The translations under genes were made by a program, and so were the position numbers. The notes under the pieces were generated by a model. It searched no databases. It was not told where the DNA came from and was given only the letters and a program-made list of their open reading frames with translations. Shown one piece after another: positions 28,279 through 37,105 of a stretch of 64,000 nucleotides of DNA (the first letter of the stretch is position 1; each line of letters starts with the position of its first letter). The DNA is from Rhodospirillaceae bacterium (GTDB lineage: Bacteria; Pseudomonadota; Alphaproteobacteria; UBA8366), in contig PBOR01000052.1 in assembly GCA_002724395.1 (NCBI GenBank), positions 42,938 to 106,937 on the forward strand. The letters are read 5' to 3'.

Positions 28279-29933
28279 ATTCTTTTCCTACCTGGATTGT
28301 GGGTCTGCGCCTCGGCAGGCCGAGCCCATGGACGCTAGCCACGTCCTTTATCGCTTTAATTTTCTGCGCGCCAATTGTAGCTGTCTTAATTACTGCTGCG
28401 GGCGATAGTGCGGGTCTTTGGCAACATCTATTCGAAACGGTCGTACCGAGATACGTCACCAATACTCTCGTCTTAATGGCAGGGGTAGGTATTATTAGCC
28501 TGTTTTTCGGCATTACTAGCGCCTGGGTTGTCGTTCGGTATGCGTTTATCGGCAGACGAATATATCAATGGATACTGCTATTGCCAGCAGCCATTCCAGG
28601 TTACCTAATTGCCTATACCTATACGGATTTTCTCGAATTCGCGGGTCCCGTGCAGAATTTTCTGCGTACTTTCTTCGGGTGGCAATCCGCACGCGATTAC
28701 TGGTTTCCTGAAATTCGGTCGATGGGCGGCGCAATGCTCGTAATGGGTGCCGTGCTATACCCATATATCTATATCATGGCGCGGACCGCTTTTTTGCTGA
28801 CACCATCATCCTATTTTGAGGTTGCCCAAGTTTCGGGTCGAAATATATTTTGGTCGGTTGCGCTTCCCTTGGCTCGCCCGGCAATTGTGGCAGGCTTGGC
28901 GCTTGTGTTGATGGAAACAATCTCCGATTTCGGAACAGTGGAGTATTTTGCTGTCGAAACGTTAACTCTTGGAATTTTTAATGTGTGGTTAGGGATGAAT
29001 AATCTGACCGCTGCGGCGCAAATTGCATCGTGCGCGTTTCTCTTCATCATATTTCTTTTAGTCTTAGAAATTTTGGCGCGGGCAAAACGGCGCTTTATCG
29101 ATTCAACTCGACGCTCGGTTTCACTAATTGCGAAGCCGGTCTCGGGCTGGCGCGCAGCATTCTGTGCAACCGTTTGTCTTATTCCAGTGATTGTAGGTTT
29201 TGTTGTTCCGGTCGGTGTACTCATAGGATTCATTTTGCAGGGTTATTCGGTAACTCTCAACACTACTATCATTCATGCAGCTGGAAATTCGATCTTAATT
29301 GGCTTCTCCGTAGCGGTTCTTGTCGTGGCTACATCGCTTTTTATGGGACTAGTCGTCGCCTTTAACCAAAACAAGGCGGTCCGGGGTTTAGCGGCAATAT
29401 CATCTTTCGGTTATGCGTTTCCAGGCACAATCCTTGCCGTGGGCGTGGTAACAGCGGGTGGCGCACTCGACACCCAATTAGCAGCATTAGTCAAACAGAA
29501 CTTCGGTTTGGAATATTCCGGCTGGTTAACAAGCGGTTTTGCTTTGGTGGTTTTTGCCTGTGTTGTGCGTTTTCAGGCGGTAGGCTACGGCGCTGTCAAA
29601 TCCGGCCTAGCGCGCATATCGACAAGCATGATCGAAGCAAGCCGCGTCCTTGGCTACGGGTTTGGCAGAACGATGGGCAAGGTCATTCTTCCGATGATTC
29701 GTCTCTCATGTATTGCTGGGGGTCTTTTAGTATTCGTCGATGTTATGAAGGAGCTGCCCATGACATTGCTGTTACGACCATTCAATTTTGATACGCTTGC
29801 AACGTATGTCTATCAGTTTGCTAAAGACGAATTGCTTGAGGAAGCAGCCCTTCCAGCACTAGCGATTGTTTTAACCGGTATCATTCCCGTCATTCTGATG
29901 AACGCCGTCTTTAATCGATTCAGGAATTCCTGA
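28272..29933 (+). CDS. Ferric-iron ABC transporter permease (FbpB type)
   Basis: This 553-residue inner-membrane protein has two fused permease halves with about 12 helices, as in FbpB/SfuB of ferric ABC importers. Each half has an EAA-type loop for the ATPase: EVAQVSGRNIFWSVALPLARPA and IEASRVLGYGFGRTMGKVILP. The TTG at 28272 overlaps the stop of the binding-protein gene, so coupling is likely. No ATP-binding subunit gene follows; the next gene is convergent. The ATPase must be encoded elsewhere. Confidence 0.92.
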   Translation: MVDSFPTWIVGLRLGRPSPWTLATSFIALIFCAPIVAVLITAAGDSAGLWQHLFETVVPRYVTNTLVLMAGVGIISLFFGITSAWVVVRYAFIGRRIYQWILLLPAAIPGYLIAYTYTDFLEFAGPVQNFLRTFFGWQSARDYWFPEIRSMGGAMLVMGAVLYPYIYIMARTAFLLTPSSYFEVAQVSGRNIFWSVALPLARPAIVAGLALVLMETISDFGTVEYFAVETLTLGIFNVWLGMNNLTAAAQIASCAFLFIIFLLVLEILARAKRRFIDSTRRSVSLIAKPVSGWRAAFCATVCLIPVIVGFVVPVGVLIGFILQGYSVTLNTTIIHAAGNSILIGFSVAVLVVATSLFMGLVVAFNQNKAVRGLAAISSFGYAFPGTILAVGVVTAGGALDTQLAALVKQNFGLEYSGWLTSGFALVVFACVVRFQAVGYGAVKSGLARISTSMIEASRVLGYGFGRTMGKVILPMIRLSCIAGGLLVFVDVMKELPMTLLLRPFNFDTLATYVYQFAKDELLEEAALPALAIVLTGIIPVILMNAVFNRFRNS

Positions 29934-30010
29934 TAGGTGGTATGAATTTTGAATTTTTGACTGAAGATACGGTATATGCCAACAATTTTTGTTGCTGTGT
30001 TGCGAGTTAT

Positions 30011-30859
30011 TTAAAACTGCAAAACCTTGCGTGTTTGGAGTTCTGCCATAAGCTTACCATCGCTTGAGCGTGTTAAAGTGGCTGTTGATGTGTAGCCTGT
30101 ATCGGTTAACGTGATTTTGTGCAGTTGATAGATGATCGCTTCGTTAGAAGCGCAATTAGCAAAATAAAAAACGTCACGTTCAACAGTGCCCATTGCTAAG
30201 GCATCAATGCCGCGTTCTGCATAGGCTGTTTTGGTAAAGCGCAATTCGCAAATATCTGCAATCAGTGGATAGGCTGCGAAATACACCAGCGAGACGCCAT
30301 TAATATCATAGAAAGGATTGAGTTCGTATTGGGTCTCGAAAATGGGGTCGGTCCAGCTCACCCCGCGATGTTTGCGATATACTTTACCAAATTCGGGCAT
30401 CGCGGCTTGTTCAGGTATCGAAAAATCTGGCGGCAATAATGGCTCGCCGCGGGTAAGCGCTTTATTGTCATCGCCCTCGCGGCTTGAGAATGTCGACATT
30501 AATGCGGCCTTTATGGTTGCCGTTGCATGCGTGGCTTTATCGCTTGTATCAGAATCTAATGTTCCTTTGGTCTCACTAAAAAATAAACTGGCTCCATAAC
30601 GACTTATGTCTGCATCAAGTATCAATTCGTCATTCTCCTTAAACCCGTCTAGGCCGGGCTTGATAGAATATTTCAAGCGGGTAAAAGTTGCATACAGTCG
30701 ATTGCCGATCGAGTCTTCAAGTCGGCTCGACACCGTATTCAGTCCATCGCATATTAAATTCCAATGGAGATCACCTAGCTCGCGACAGAGCCAGGCCTCT
30801 GATAACCCGAGATAGCCAAGCGCAGGCATGCCGAGTTCGTAGTGGCGCGTTTTTTTCAT
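30011..30859 (-). CDS. LnmK/Pnap_2097-like hot-dog protein, putative acyl-ACP loading enzyme
   Basis: The N-terminus (YELGMPALGYLGLSEAWLCRELGDLHW) matches what I remember of the LnmK and Pnap_2097 families, double-hot-dog proteins. LnmK acts on methylmalonyl-CoA, transferring and decarboxylating it onto an acyl carrier protein. The 282-residue length fits. It overlaps the ACP gene by four bases (ATGA) and ends a four-gene operon with MBOAT and SGNH proteins. I infer that it charges the ACP with a short acyl group. Family assignment is fairly sure, substrate unknown. Confidence 0.7.
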   Translation of the reverse strand: MKKTRHYELGMPALGYLGLSEAWLCRELGDLHWNLICDGLNTVSSRLEDSIGNRLYATFTRLKYSIKPGLDGFKENDELILDADISRYGASLFFSETKGTLDSDTSDKATHATATIKAALMSTFSSREGDDNKALTRGEPLLPPDFSIPEQAAMPEFGKVYRKHRGVSWTDPIFETQYELNPFYDINGVSLVYFAAYPLIADICELRFTKTAYAERGIDALAMGTVERDVFYFANCASNEAIIYQLHKITLTDTGYTSTATLTRSSDGKLMAELQTRKVLQF

Positions 30860-31101
30860 TTGTTTTTGTCATCAGCGATTGATTGGGTGGCGCAATAGGA
30901 AATAATTGATTGGAGGCAATCAAACTGGATCCAATCTGCATCGGGAATATTTAATTGAGCTGCATGTTGAATTGCCACACGAAATTCTACCAGATCGAAA
31001 CTATCGATGCCGATTTCGCTAAAGGTGGTTGGGTAATCGTTGGCTGTAAGGTGAGGAAAATATTCCTCTATCAAAACTTGGATGTGCGTGTTTGCGGTCA
31101 T
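30856..31101 (-). CDS. Acyl carrier protein, operon-specific
   Basis: An 81-residue acidic helical protein with GIDSFDLVEFR, the phosphopantetheine attachment site (serine of the DS pair) followed by helix II. It is clearly distinct from a housekeeping AcpP, whose site is typically GADSLDxVELVM. Four-base ATGA overlaps join it to both neighbours, so it is made in step with the SGNH protein and the LnmK-like enzyme. It is the probable carrier of the acyl group used by the MBOAT protein, as DltC serves DltB in gram-positive bacteria. Confidence 0.85.
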   Translation of the reverse strand: MTANTHIQVLIEEYFPHLTANDYPTTFSEIGIDSFDLVEFRVAIQHAAQLNIPDADWIQFDCLQSIISYCATQSIADDKNK

Positions 31102-32105
31102 GGTTCTTTATTCGTTGTTTTTGCGGGGCATTGCTTGAAATGGTTTCTTAGACCACCGCCGGAATGGTTTGCGAAGTCACATAGTGCTCCATTCACCAGC
31201 TCTTTGCCTAGAGACGGTTTATAATGCACCGGATCAAAGCTAAAAAATGTTGCCGGGCGGTTTAAGGCGACGCGGCTGAAATCATGCATATTGTTAAAGC
31301 TTCGACGTAATTCTCTCCGTAGCCGGTCAAGGGCAGCTCCTAAATTATGTGCCTTTATTAATGTCATCACATGATGGCTGATGGGGTTTATAAGAACCAC
31401 ATATTTGATGTTGTGCTCATCAAGGAGCATCCGAATTGATTGAAGTACTTGGAGCCGCTTTTCTGAGAAACGAAATCCCCTGTATAAATTGTTGTATGCA
31501 ACGACAAGTTGCGGCTTGACCGCCCGTGGATCGTTTTGCAACGCTTTCATTTGCCGGTCCCGTTTAAACGCCTCTTCCAGGTTGGTCATGCCATTTGAGT
31601 TCGTATGAGAGGGGGTGCCGCTAAGGAAACGATATAGGCTCTTGATACTTAGGCGCAAAACCGGCCAGCCGATTAGTTGGTCGATTGATGATAACTGCGT
31701 TTGCGCGACGAACTCTTTTTCGGATCTGTAGGGGTAAAGGCCTTCGTTAAACATCTCTAAATCGAACCCAATGACGACAAGCTTTTGCTTATTCAGTGAT
31801 TGGCGGAGGTAGTAATATATCTCCTCAGGCAATGCCCCAGCAAAGGCGGCATTGAAAAAGCGTGGCCCAACCAGACTGGTAGGGTCGATATAGCCGATCT
31901 TGCTATTCCCCAGCAACAGGCCTTCATGGGAGTAGCGGCGCTGGTTACGAAGTTTGAGTTGCCGTTCACCACCCGCATAATCGCCCGTCCAATTGGTCCC
32001 AAAGTAATGGTAAGGGTCGGCTGTGATTGTGATAGCCATAATGATTGTTAGCATAAGGCCGATGGTCGTGATGCTTGCTACGAGATATCGTCTGAGTTGT
32101 TTCAT
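31098..32105 (-). CDS. SGNH-type membrane-anchored protein, MBOAT partner (DltD/AlgX-like role)
   Basis: An N-terminal membrane anchor (YLVASITTIGLMLTIIMAITI) precedes a periplasmic domain of about 300 residues. LLLGNSKIGYIDP supplies a serine in the position of an SGNH hydrolase nucleophile and FDPVHYKP near the C-terminus supplies the Asp-x-x-His pair. Proteins with this layout next to MBOAT genes complete acyl transfer to extracellular polymers (DltD, AlgX/AlgJ). It resembles in plan the protein at 56293. It lies nine bases after the MBOAT gene and overlaps the ACP gene. Confidence 0.7.
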   Translation of the reverse strand: MKQLRRYLVASITTIGLMLTIIMAITITADPYHYFGTNWTGDYAGGERQLKLRNQRRYSHEGLLLGNSKIGYIDPTSLVGPRFFNAAFAGALPEEIYYYLRQSLNKQKLVVIGFDLEMFNEGLYPYRSEKEFVAQTQLSSIDQLIGWPVLRLSIKSLYRFLSGTPSHTNSNGMTNLEEAFKRDRQMKALQNDPRAVKPQLVVAYNNLYRGFRFSEKRLQVLQSIRMLLDEHNIKYVVLINPISHHVMTLIKAHNLGAALDRLRRELRRSFNNMHDFSRVALNRPATFFSFDPVHYKPSLGKELVNGALCDFANHSGGGLRNHFKQCPAKTTNKEP

Positions 32106-32114
32106 CCTGGCACT

Positions 32115-33722
32115 CTAGAACTGGAAGTAAATAAATTCGGTAACGGTTGAAAGGTGGGAAATGGCGAACGCCAGGCAAATGCCCGTCGCAACCGCCCAGA
32201 ATAGTGTTGGGCGCCAGGTAATATTTAGCCAAGAAGATTGTGAGGAAATATTTACATACGGCCGGCCATAGCGTGCTATCAGCGCAGGCGTAAATCGGGA
32301 AAATATTTGCAGTGTGTTGGGCATGGCAAGGCAGACGGGGATAATGCAGAGGACACCGAGCAAACGCATCTTGGTTAAACCAATCAGATCGTTAGGCGAT
32401 ACACCTTCGAAAATGATGCCAAATGCGGCAAGAAAATCGGAATACTCAATCGCGTACGGTAAAAAGGAAACTGGCAGAGAGATGCCGTTTGAGCCGCAAA
32501 TAGCACCTAAGATTACAAGCGCACTGGCAACCGACTCTGCTCTAAAAAATACAAAGGCGACCATGACCGCGGTCATGGTCAAAAGCCAGCCCGGGAATTT
32601 CGCAATTAGTGTATGCGCTGAGGCCTGGCGTCCCCGTAGCTGGCGCCAGGCTAAAAATAGGATCACATATCCCCCGTGCAAAAAGCCGAATATAATAAAA
32701 GTCCAGCCAGCACCGTGCCATAAACCACTAAGAAAAAAGGTGATGAAGGTCGGAACCGCGAGGGCAATAATAAATCGGCGGATACTATCACGAGGCCAGC
32801 CTATTACGCGGCCAGTCAGGCGGGCTGCGATGGGTTCGTAAACATAATCAAGCAAAAAACGAGTCAAGCTGATATGCCAACGCTGCCAAAACTCGGCTAT
32901 GTTTGTCGCTTTAAACGGGGAGTTGAAATTAGCCGGCAGCACGATTCCGAACATTCGAGCGATGCCCAATGCCATATCGGAATAACCTGAGAAATCAAAA
33001 TATAGCTGCAGCGGGTATAGAGTGACGGCACTCCAAGCCTCAAAGAAACTTATCGGCGTTCCAAGCGATGCTGCCGTAAATACTGGTGTTACCAATGGGG
33101 CAATCGCATCTGCGATAAGTACTTTTTTTGCTAGGCCAACACTGAAAATACTGATTCCCACAGCCAGGTTCATGAGAATAAGGCGCGACCGGAAGTACTT
33201 GCCAAATTGTGGCATCATATCAGCGTGGTGAACAATCGGTCCGGCGATCAATTGCGGGAAGAAAGTCACGAATAATGCGTACCGGACTAGGGAGTTTTCC
33301 CGTTTGACCCTAAAGTGCACATCCACCAAATAGGCAATCTGTTGGAAAGTAAAAAATGATAGTCCAATAGGTAGAATAATTTCCTCTAAATGCCAATTAG
33401 TGCCGCTCGTATCGTTGACCACTGATACAAAGAAATTTGCATATTTGAAGTACCCCAGTAGTGACAAATTAACGACGATCCCCAGTACTAGCCAAAAACG
33501 ACTTCTGCCATTACTGGCAAAACGACTGATGGCGAAATTAAACAGTACTGAAAATGCCAGGAGAAAAGTGAGGTTCGGGTTCCACCAGCTGAAAAACACG
33601 AAGGAAGCTAGAACAAGCCACGCTAAGTCATATGTTTTATACTTTGATTGTTTTAAAAGATAGTAAATACATAGGGTTATGGGAAGGAACGCCAGTATGA
33701 AGATATAAGAGTTAAAAAGCAT
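32115..33722 (-). CDS. MBOAT-family membrane O-acyltransferase
   Basis: The protein has 535 residues and about 11 membrane helices. Family marks are FFPQLIAGPIVHHADM, YFDFSGYSDMALGIARMFG, FWQRWHISLTRFLLDYVY and the catalytic-histidine region FFLSGLWHGAGWTFIIFG. These are the features of AlgI/DltB/PatA-type enzymes that pass acyl groups across the inner membrane to polymers outside. The usual YIPLGG after the RxFL motif is replaced by YEPIAARLTG, a divergent subtype. It is the first gene of the SGNH-ACP-LnmK operon. Confidence 0.92.
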   Translation of the reverse strand: MLFNSYIFILAFLPITLCIYYLLKQSKYKTYDLAWLVLASFVFFSWWNPNLTFLLAFSVLFNFAISRFASNGRSRFWLVLGIVVNLSLLGYFKYANFFVSVVNDTSGTNWHLEEIILPIGLSFFTFQQIAYLVDVHFRVKRENSLVRYALFVTFFPQLIAGPIVHHADMMPQFGKYFRSRLILMNLAVGISIFSVGLAKKVLIADAIAPLVTPVFTAASLGTPISFFEAWSAVTLYPLQLYFDFSGYSDMALGIARMFGIVLPANFNSPFKATNIAEFWQRWHISLTRFLLDYVYEPIAARLTGRVIGWPRDSIRRFIIALAVPTFITFFLSGLWHGAGWTFIIFGFLHGGYVILFLAWRQLRGRQASAHTLIAKFPGWLLTMTAVMVAFVFFRAESVASALVILGAICGSNGISLPVSFLPYAIEYSDFLAAFGIIFEGVSPNDLIGLTKMRLLGVLCIIPVCLAMPNTLQIFSRFTPALIARYGRPYVNISSQSSWLNITWRPTLFWAVATGICLAFAISHLSTVTEFIYFQF

Positions 33723-33971
33723 ATTGCCCTATATACCCTGTGGCGCCCAATGGTTGAATCGCCATCCAAAGCGTCAATAATACGAATTTGAGCATACGAC
33801 TTATAACCACCAACATGATTATTGCTAGTGCTAATTCCCGTGAGGACTGGCCGCAGATATTATTATGGGATATGAAGCCCGGGACAAAGGAATGCAGGCC
33901 ATAGGGTAGTATGACTTTTCAACACTCAATTGGTTCTGTGAAGTAAACCCATTAGTTCATTGAGCAAAGCT

Positions 33972-35171
33972 ATGGCGACAGAGACTCCCCTCCCACTTAA
34001 GGGGCTGAAGGTAATCGATGTGGCGACAGTGATCGCAGGACCGACACTGGCAATGCATCTTGGAGACTTTGGCGCCGATGTTCTAAAAATAGAGCATCCG
34101 CGCGGCGATGTGCTGCGAGTGACCGGCTATCAAAAAGATGGCGTTGGGTTGTGGTATAAAATGGCGAACCGCAATAAACGCGGTATCACACTTAATTTTT
34201 CTAAAAATAAGGGCCAGGCACTTTTCAAAAAACTGGTCATGGACGCGGATGTTCTAATAGAGAATTTTCGCACCGGTACAATGGAAAAATGGGGTCTTGG
34301 TTGGGAAGATCTGCGGGCGATTAACCCGAAACTTGTTATGGTGCGACTGACGGGATTCGGTCAAACAGGCCCTTATAAGAATAGGCCGGGATTTGGTACT
34401 ATAGCCGAAGTATTCAGCGGATTTGCCCATATTACCGGTGATGAGGACGGTCCACCGACCCTGCCTAATTTCGGTCTCGCAGATTGCATTGCCGCATCTT
34501 ACGGTGCTTCGGCGGTTATGTACGCCTTATACCATCGAGACGTACAAGGTGGAGAAGGCCAGTTTATCGACCTTTCGATCTACGAGCCGATCTTTCAGGT
34601 TCTGGGGCCGCAGCCTTTGCAATATGATCAGCTCGGTGTGGTTCAACACCGTATGGGCAATCGCTCTAAGAATAATGCGCCGCGCAATACTTACGAAACG
34701 AGGGACGGCCAATGGGTTGCGATTTCTACCAACGCGCCGGCTATTGTCACACGGGTACTGACTTTGTGCGGGGGTCCTGAAGTTTCTTCTGATCCGAGGT
34801 TTTCGACGCCGCAAAGTCGCGTTGAACATATCGACGAAGTCGATGGCATTGTTGCCCGGTGGGTTAAGGCACGCAATCTTGATGAAGTGCTAGCTAAATT
34901 TGAAGAAGCGGAGGCGGCTATTGGCCCAGCCTACGACATAGCGCAAATATTTAAAGATCCCCAATACCAGGCGCGCAACGATATTGTGACTGTGGAAGAC
35001 GAAGACCTGGGCCCGCTCAAAATGGCCAACGCCTTTCCGTTTCTCTCTGAAACACCAGCAAAGATCCGTCATTCCGGTCAGCGTTTGGGGCAATCCAATG
35101 AAGAAGTTTATCGGGAACTTGGTCTGTCTGCAGACGACCTAGCCAAACTAAAAGACGATGGTGTGATTTGA
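33972..35171 (+). CDS. CaiB/BaiF family CoA-transferase
   Basis: A class III CoA-transferase that moves CoA between carboxylic acids by a mechanism using an aspartyl-CoA intermediate. The N-terminus (LKGLKVIDVATVIAGPTLAMHLGDFGADVLKIEHP), NRNKRGITLNF, FRTGTMEKWGLGWEDL and the aspartate of GLADCIAASYGA are characteristic. The protein has about 399 residues from the ATG at 33972 (the ORF track starts at a TTG four codons upstream). The gene stands alone, so the substrates cannot be named. Confidence 0.93.
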   Translation: MATETPLPLKGLKVIDVATVIAGPTLAMHLGDFGADVLKIEHPRGDVLRVTGYQKDGVGLWYKMANRNKRGITLNFSKNKGQALFKKLVMDADVLIENFRTGTMEKWGLGWEDLRAINPKLVMVRLTGFGQTGPYKNRPGFGTIAEVFSGFAHITGDEDGPPTLPNFGLADCIAASYGASAVMYALYHRDVQGGEGQFIDLSIYEPIFQVLGPQPLQYDQLGVVQHRMGNRSKNNAPRNTYETRDGQWVAISTNAPAIVTRVLTLCGGPEVSSDPRFSTPQSRVEHIDEVDGIVARWVKARNLDEVLAKFEEAEAAIGPAYDIAQIFKDPQYQARNDIVTVEDEDLGPLKMANAFPFLSETPAKIRHSGQRLGQSNEEVYRELGLSADDLAKLKDDGVI

Positions 35172-35329
35172 TTTTATCTTGAAAACGCACCTTTGTGATC
35201 ATAGTTAGCAGTCGGATCTTCCTTTAAAGAACTTACTCCGCTTAACACGAATACGTCTCTAGATTTGTCTACTCGGAAGTAGGGTTTTCCGATGATGCGA
35301 AAGTGATGATTGTATAAAATAAAGCCGCC

Positions 35330-37051
35330 CTATAAAGGCTCAGCGATGACATTAAAGGCGATGCTAATGCGTCGATCAATCACACCAGTGGGAATGGTAC
35401 GGTGAAACATATATCCGGGAAATAAAATTAATTTACCTACTTCGGGCTCGATCATGATGGTTTCCGGGTCAAGTGGCACCGGGAAATCCGGGGGTGGCGG
35501 GCCAAATTCGATCCAGCCGGGTTGTTTTTTGTTGCCGGAATTCACTACGTCTGGCAACTGAACATAATAAACGCCGCTGAGCCACGCGGTGTTATGGGCA
35601 TGGGAAATTTGATGTCCGGGTCCGTCGAGGACAATACCCCAAGCATTGAGCCACCAATTGTCAGGCTTGCCGGCGATAAAGGGGTGACTAGGATCGTTTG
35701 GTAGGCTTGCGATATAGCTCTCGATTTCTTTCTCTAGAACATGTTGGAATACGGAGAACGGTCCCATCGGTTCTTCAAAAAGTTCCCCAGAGTGATAGCC
35801 GTCGCGGGTAGCGTTGCGTGGCGGAGACAAAATCAGAGAGGGGTGAGCAAGCAAATGGTCTGACAGCGCTTGGTTGAAGTCGTTTAAGTTCTCGAATTCA
35901 TTCGGCGTTTTAATGATTGTGGGGCGTAGGAAACTGTCGAAGTCTACAAGGTTTCTGACCTTTTTACGTTCGCCAAGCCCCTCAAGTACCAGCGACAGGG
36001 TAACCAAAACGTGCGTATCTCCGGGGTTATTTTGTAAATAGGTCTCAGCAGTTTTGCGGGCGGCCTCTCCGTTGCCAGCAGCAAGCTGGCATTGTGCCAA
36101 GGCGGCAACAGCGATGTTGTCTGAATGTTTGTCAACCGCCACTTCAAACTCATATACAGCTTCCTCAAACCGTTCGGCCTCTTGCAGTAATATGCCCAGT
36201 AAAATGTCATCCCCGCGATAGGCTGGGCGGAGACGATAGGCCTTTTCGCAGGTCTTGATGGCCCGGTCTAGATCGCCCAATTCTTGGTAAGCACGAGCGA
36301 GATAGAGAAAGGCTTCCGCATAGTCTGGCTTTAAGCGTATTGCCTCCTCGTAGGACGGTATAGCTTCAGCCCACTGACCTTTCTTGGCCAAACACCGAGC
36401 TAGTTTGTAGTTTGGGAGCGGGTGTGAATGATCTAATGCAACGGCGCTTCTGTAAATCTCCTCCGCTTCATCCATTCGGTAGAGGTCTAGTAGCAACTGT
36501 CCCTGCTGTAGTTTTAATTCAATTAACAGCGGGTGCCGTCCAATCATTTCATTTAAAATTGACACAGCTTCCGAGGCACGCTCCGTTTGGCTGAGTAACC
36601 GTGCTAAGTCGATACAAAGCTGATCGTGTTTTGGGTCTAAACGCCGGGCGGTCTCCAATGTTGCGATAGCGCTTGCATCATCATTCATCTCCTCCAAAAC
36701 TTTTGCCATGCCGAGATATAGATCAATGTTCTCTGGGGCTGCGGTGATGGCCTTGCGATATGCTTTGCTGGCCTCTAGGAGGCGGCCAATTTGTCCTAAG
36801 ATAGCGGCCCTATTGCCTAAATAATGTGGTGACTGAGGTGCTAGAGAAATAGCTCGCTCAATGAGTGTGAGTCCTTGCTCGGATTCCCCTGATTCATGTT
36901 TCAATAGCCCGAAGAAATGCAGAGCCTCGTTATGGTTGGGGTCGGCCAAGAGAATTTCTTGGTATAAAGCTGCAGCTTCGGAATAGTTCCCTGATTGGTG
37001 AGCGGCCATTGCCGATTCTAATAATTTTTCTAAGTCGCGAACCTTAACCAC
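35330..37051 (-). CDS. TPR-repeat protein with C-terminal putative 2OG-Fe(II) oxygenase domain
   Basis: About 11 tetratricopeptide repeats (AHQSGNYSEAAALYQEILLADPNHNEALHFFG and similar) fill residues 10-360. The C-terminal 200 residues resemble putative 2-oxoglutarate/iron oxygenases of the TIGR02466 type: HQISHAHNTAWLSGVYYVQLP with candidate iron-binding histidines, LFPGYMFHRTIP with the distal histidine, and an RRISIAFNV arginine. The start is GTG. TPR-oxygenase proteins probably hydroxylate a protein or small molecule bound through the repeats; the target is unknown. It precedes a ThDP-dependent enzyme but a functional link is not evident. Confidence 0.8.
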   Translation of the reverse strand: MVKVRDLEKLLESAMAAHQSGNYSEAAALYQEILLADPNHNEALHFFGLLKHESGESEQGLTLIERAISLAPQSPHYLGNRAAILGQIGRLLEASKAYRKAITAAPENIDLYLGMAKVLEEMNDDASAIATLETARRLDPKHDQLCIDLARLLSQTERASEAVSILNEMIGRHPLLIELKLQQGQLLLDLYRMDEAEEIYRSAVALDHSHPLPNYKLARCLAKKGQWAEAIPSYEEAIRLKPDYAEAFLYLARAYQELGDLDRAIKTCEKAYRLRPAYRGDDILLGILLQEAERFEEAVYEFEVAVDKHSDNIAVAALAQCQLAAGNGEAARKTAETYLQNNPGDTHVLVTLSLVLEGLGERKKVRNLVDFDSFLRPTIIKTPNEFENLNDFNQALSDHLLAHPSLILSPPRNATRDGYHSGELFEEPMGPFSVFQHVLEKEIESYIASLPNDPSHPFIAGKPDNWWLNAWGIVLDGPGHQISHAHNTAWLSGVYYVQLPDVVNSGNKKQPGWIEFGPPPPDFPVPLDPETIMIEPEVGKLILFPGYMFHRTIPTGVIDRRISIAFNVIAEPL

Positions 37052-37105
37052 TATTGCCGCCGCTTTTTTGTAATGGACGTACCGGGTGTCATTGTGGCCA
37101 CCAGC

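Noticed and set aside
30011-33722. Polyketide or fatty acid synthesis cluster
   Set aside because: There is one ACP and one hot-dog enzyme but no ketosynthase, reductase or acyltransferase; the MBOAT and SGNH partners point to polymer acylation.
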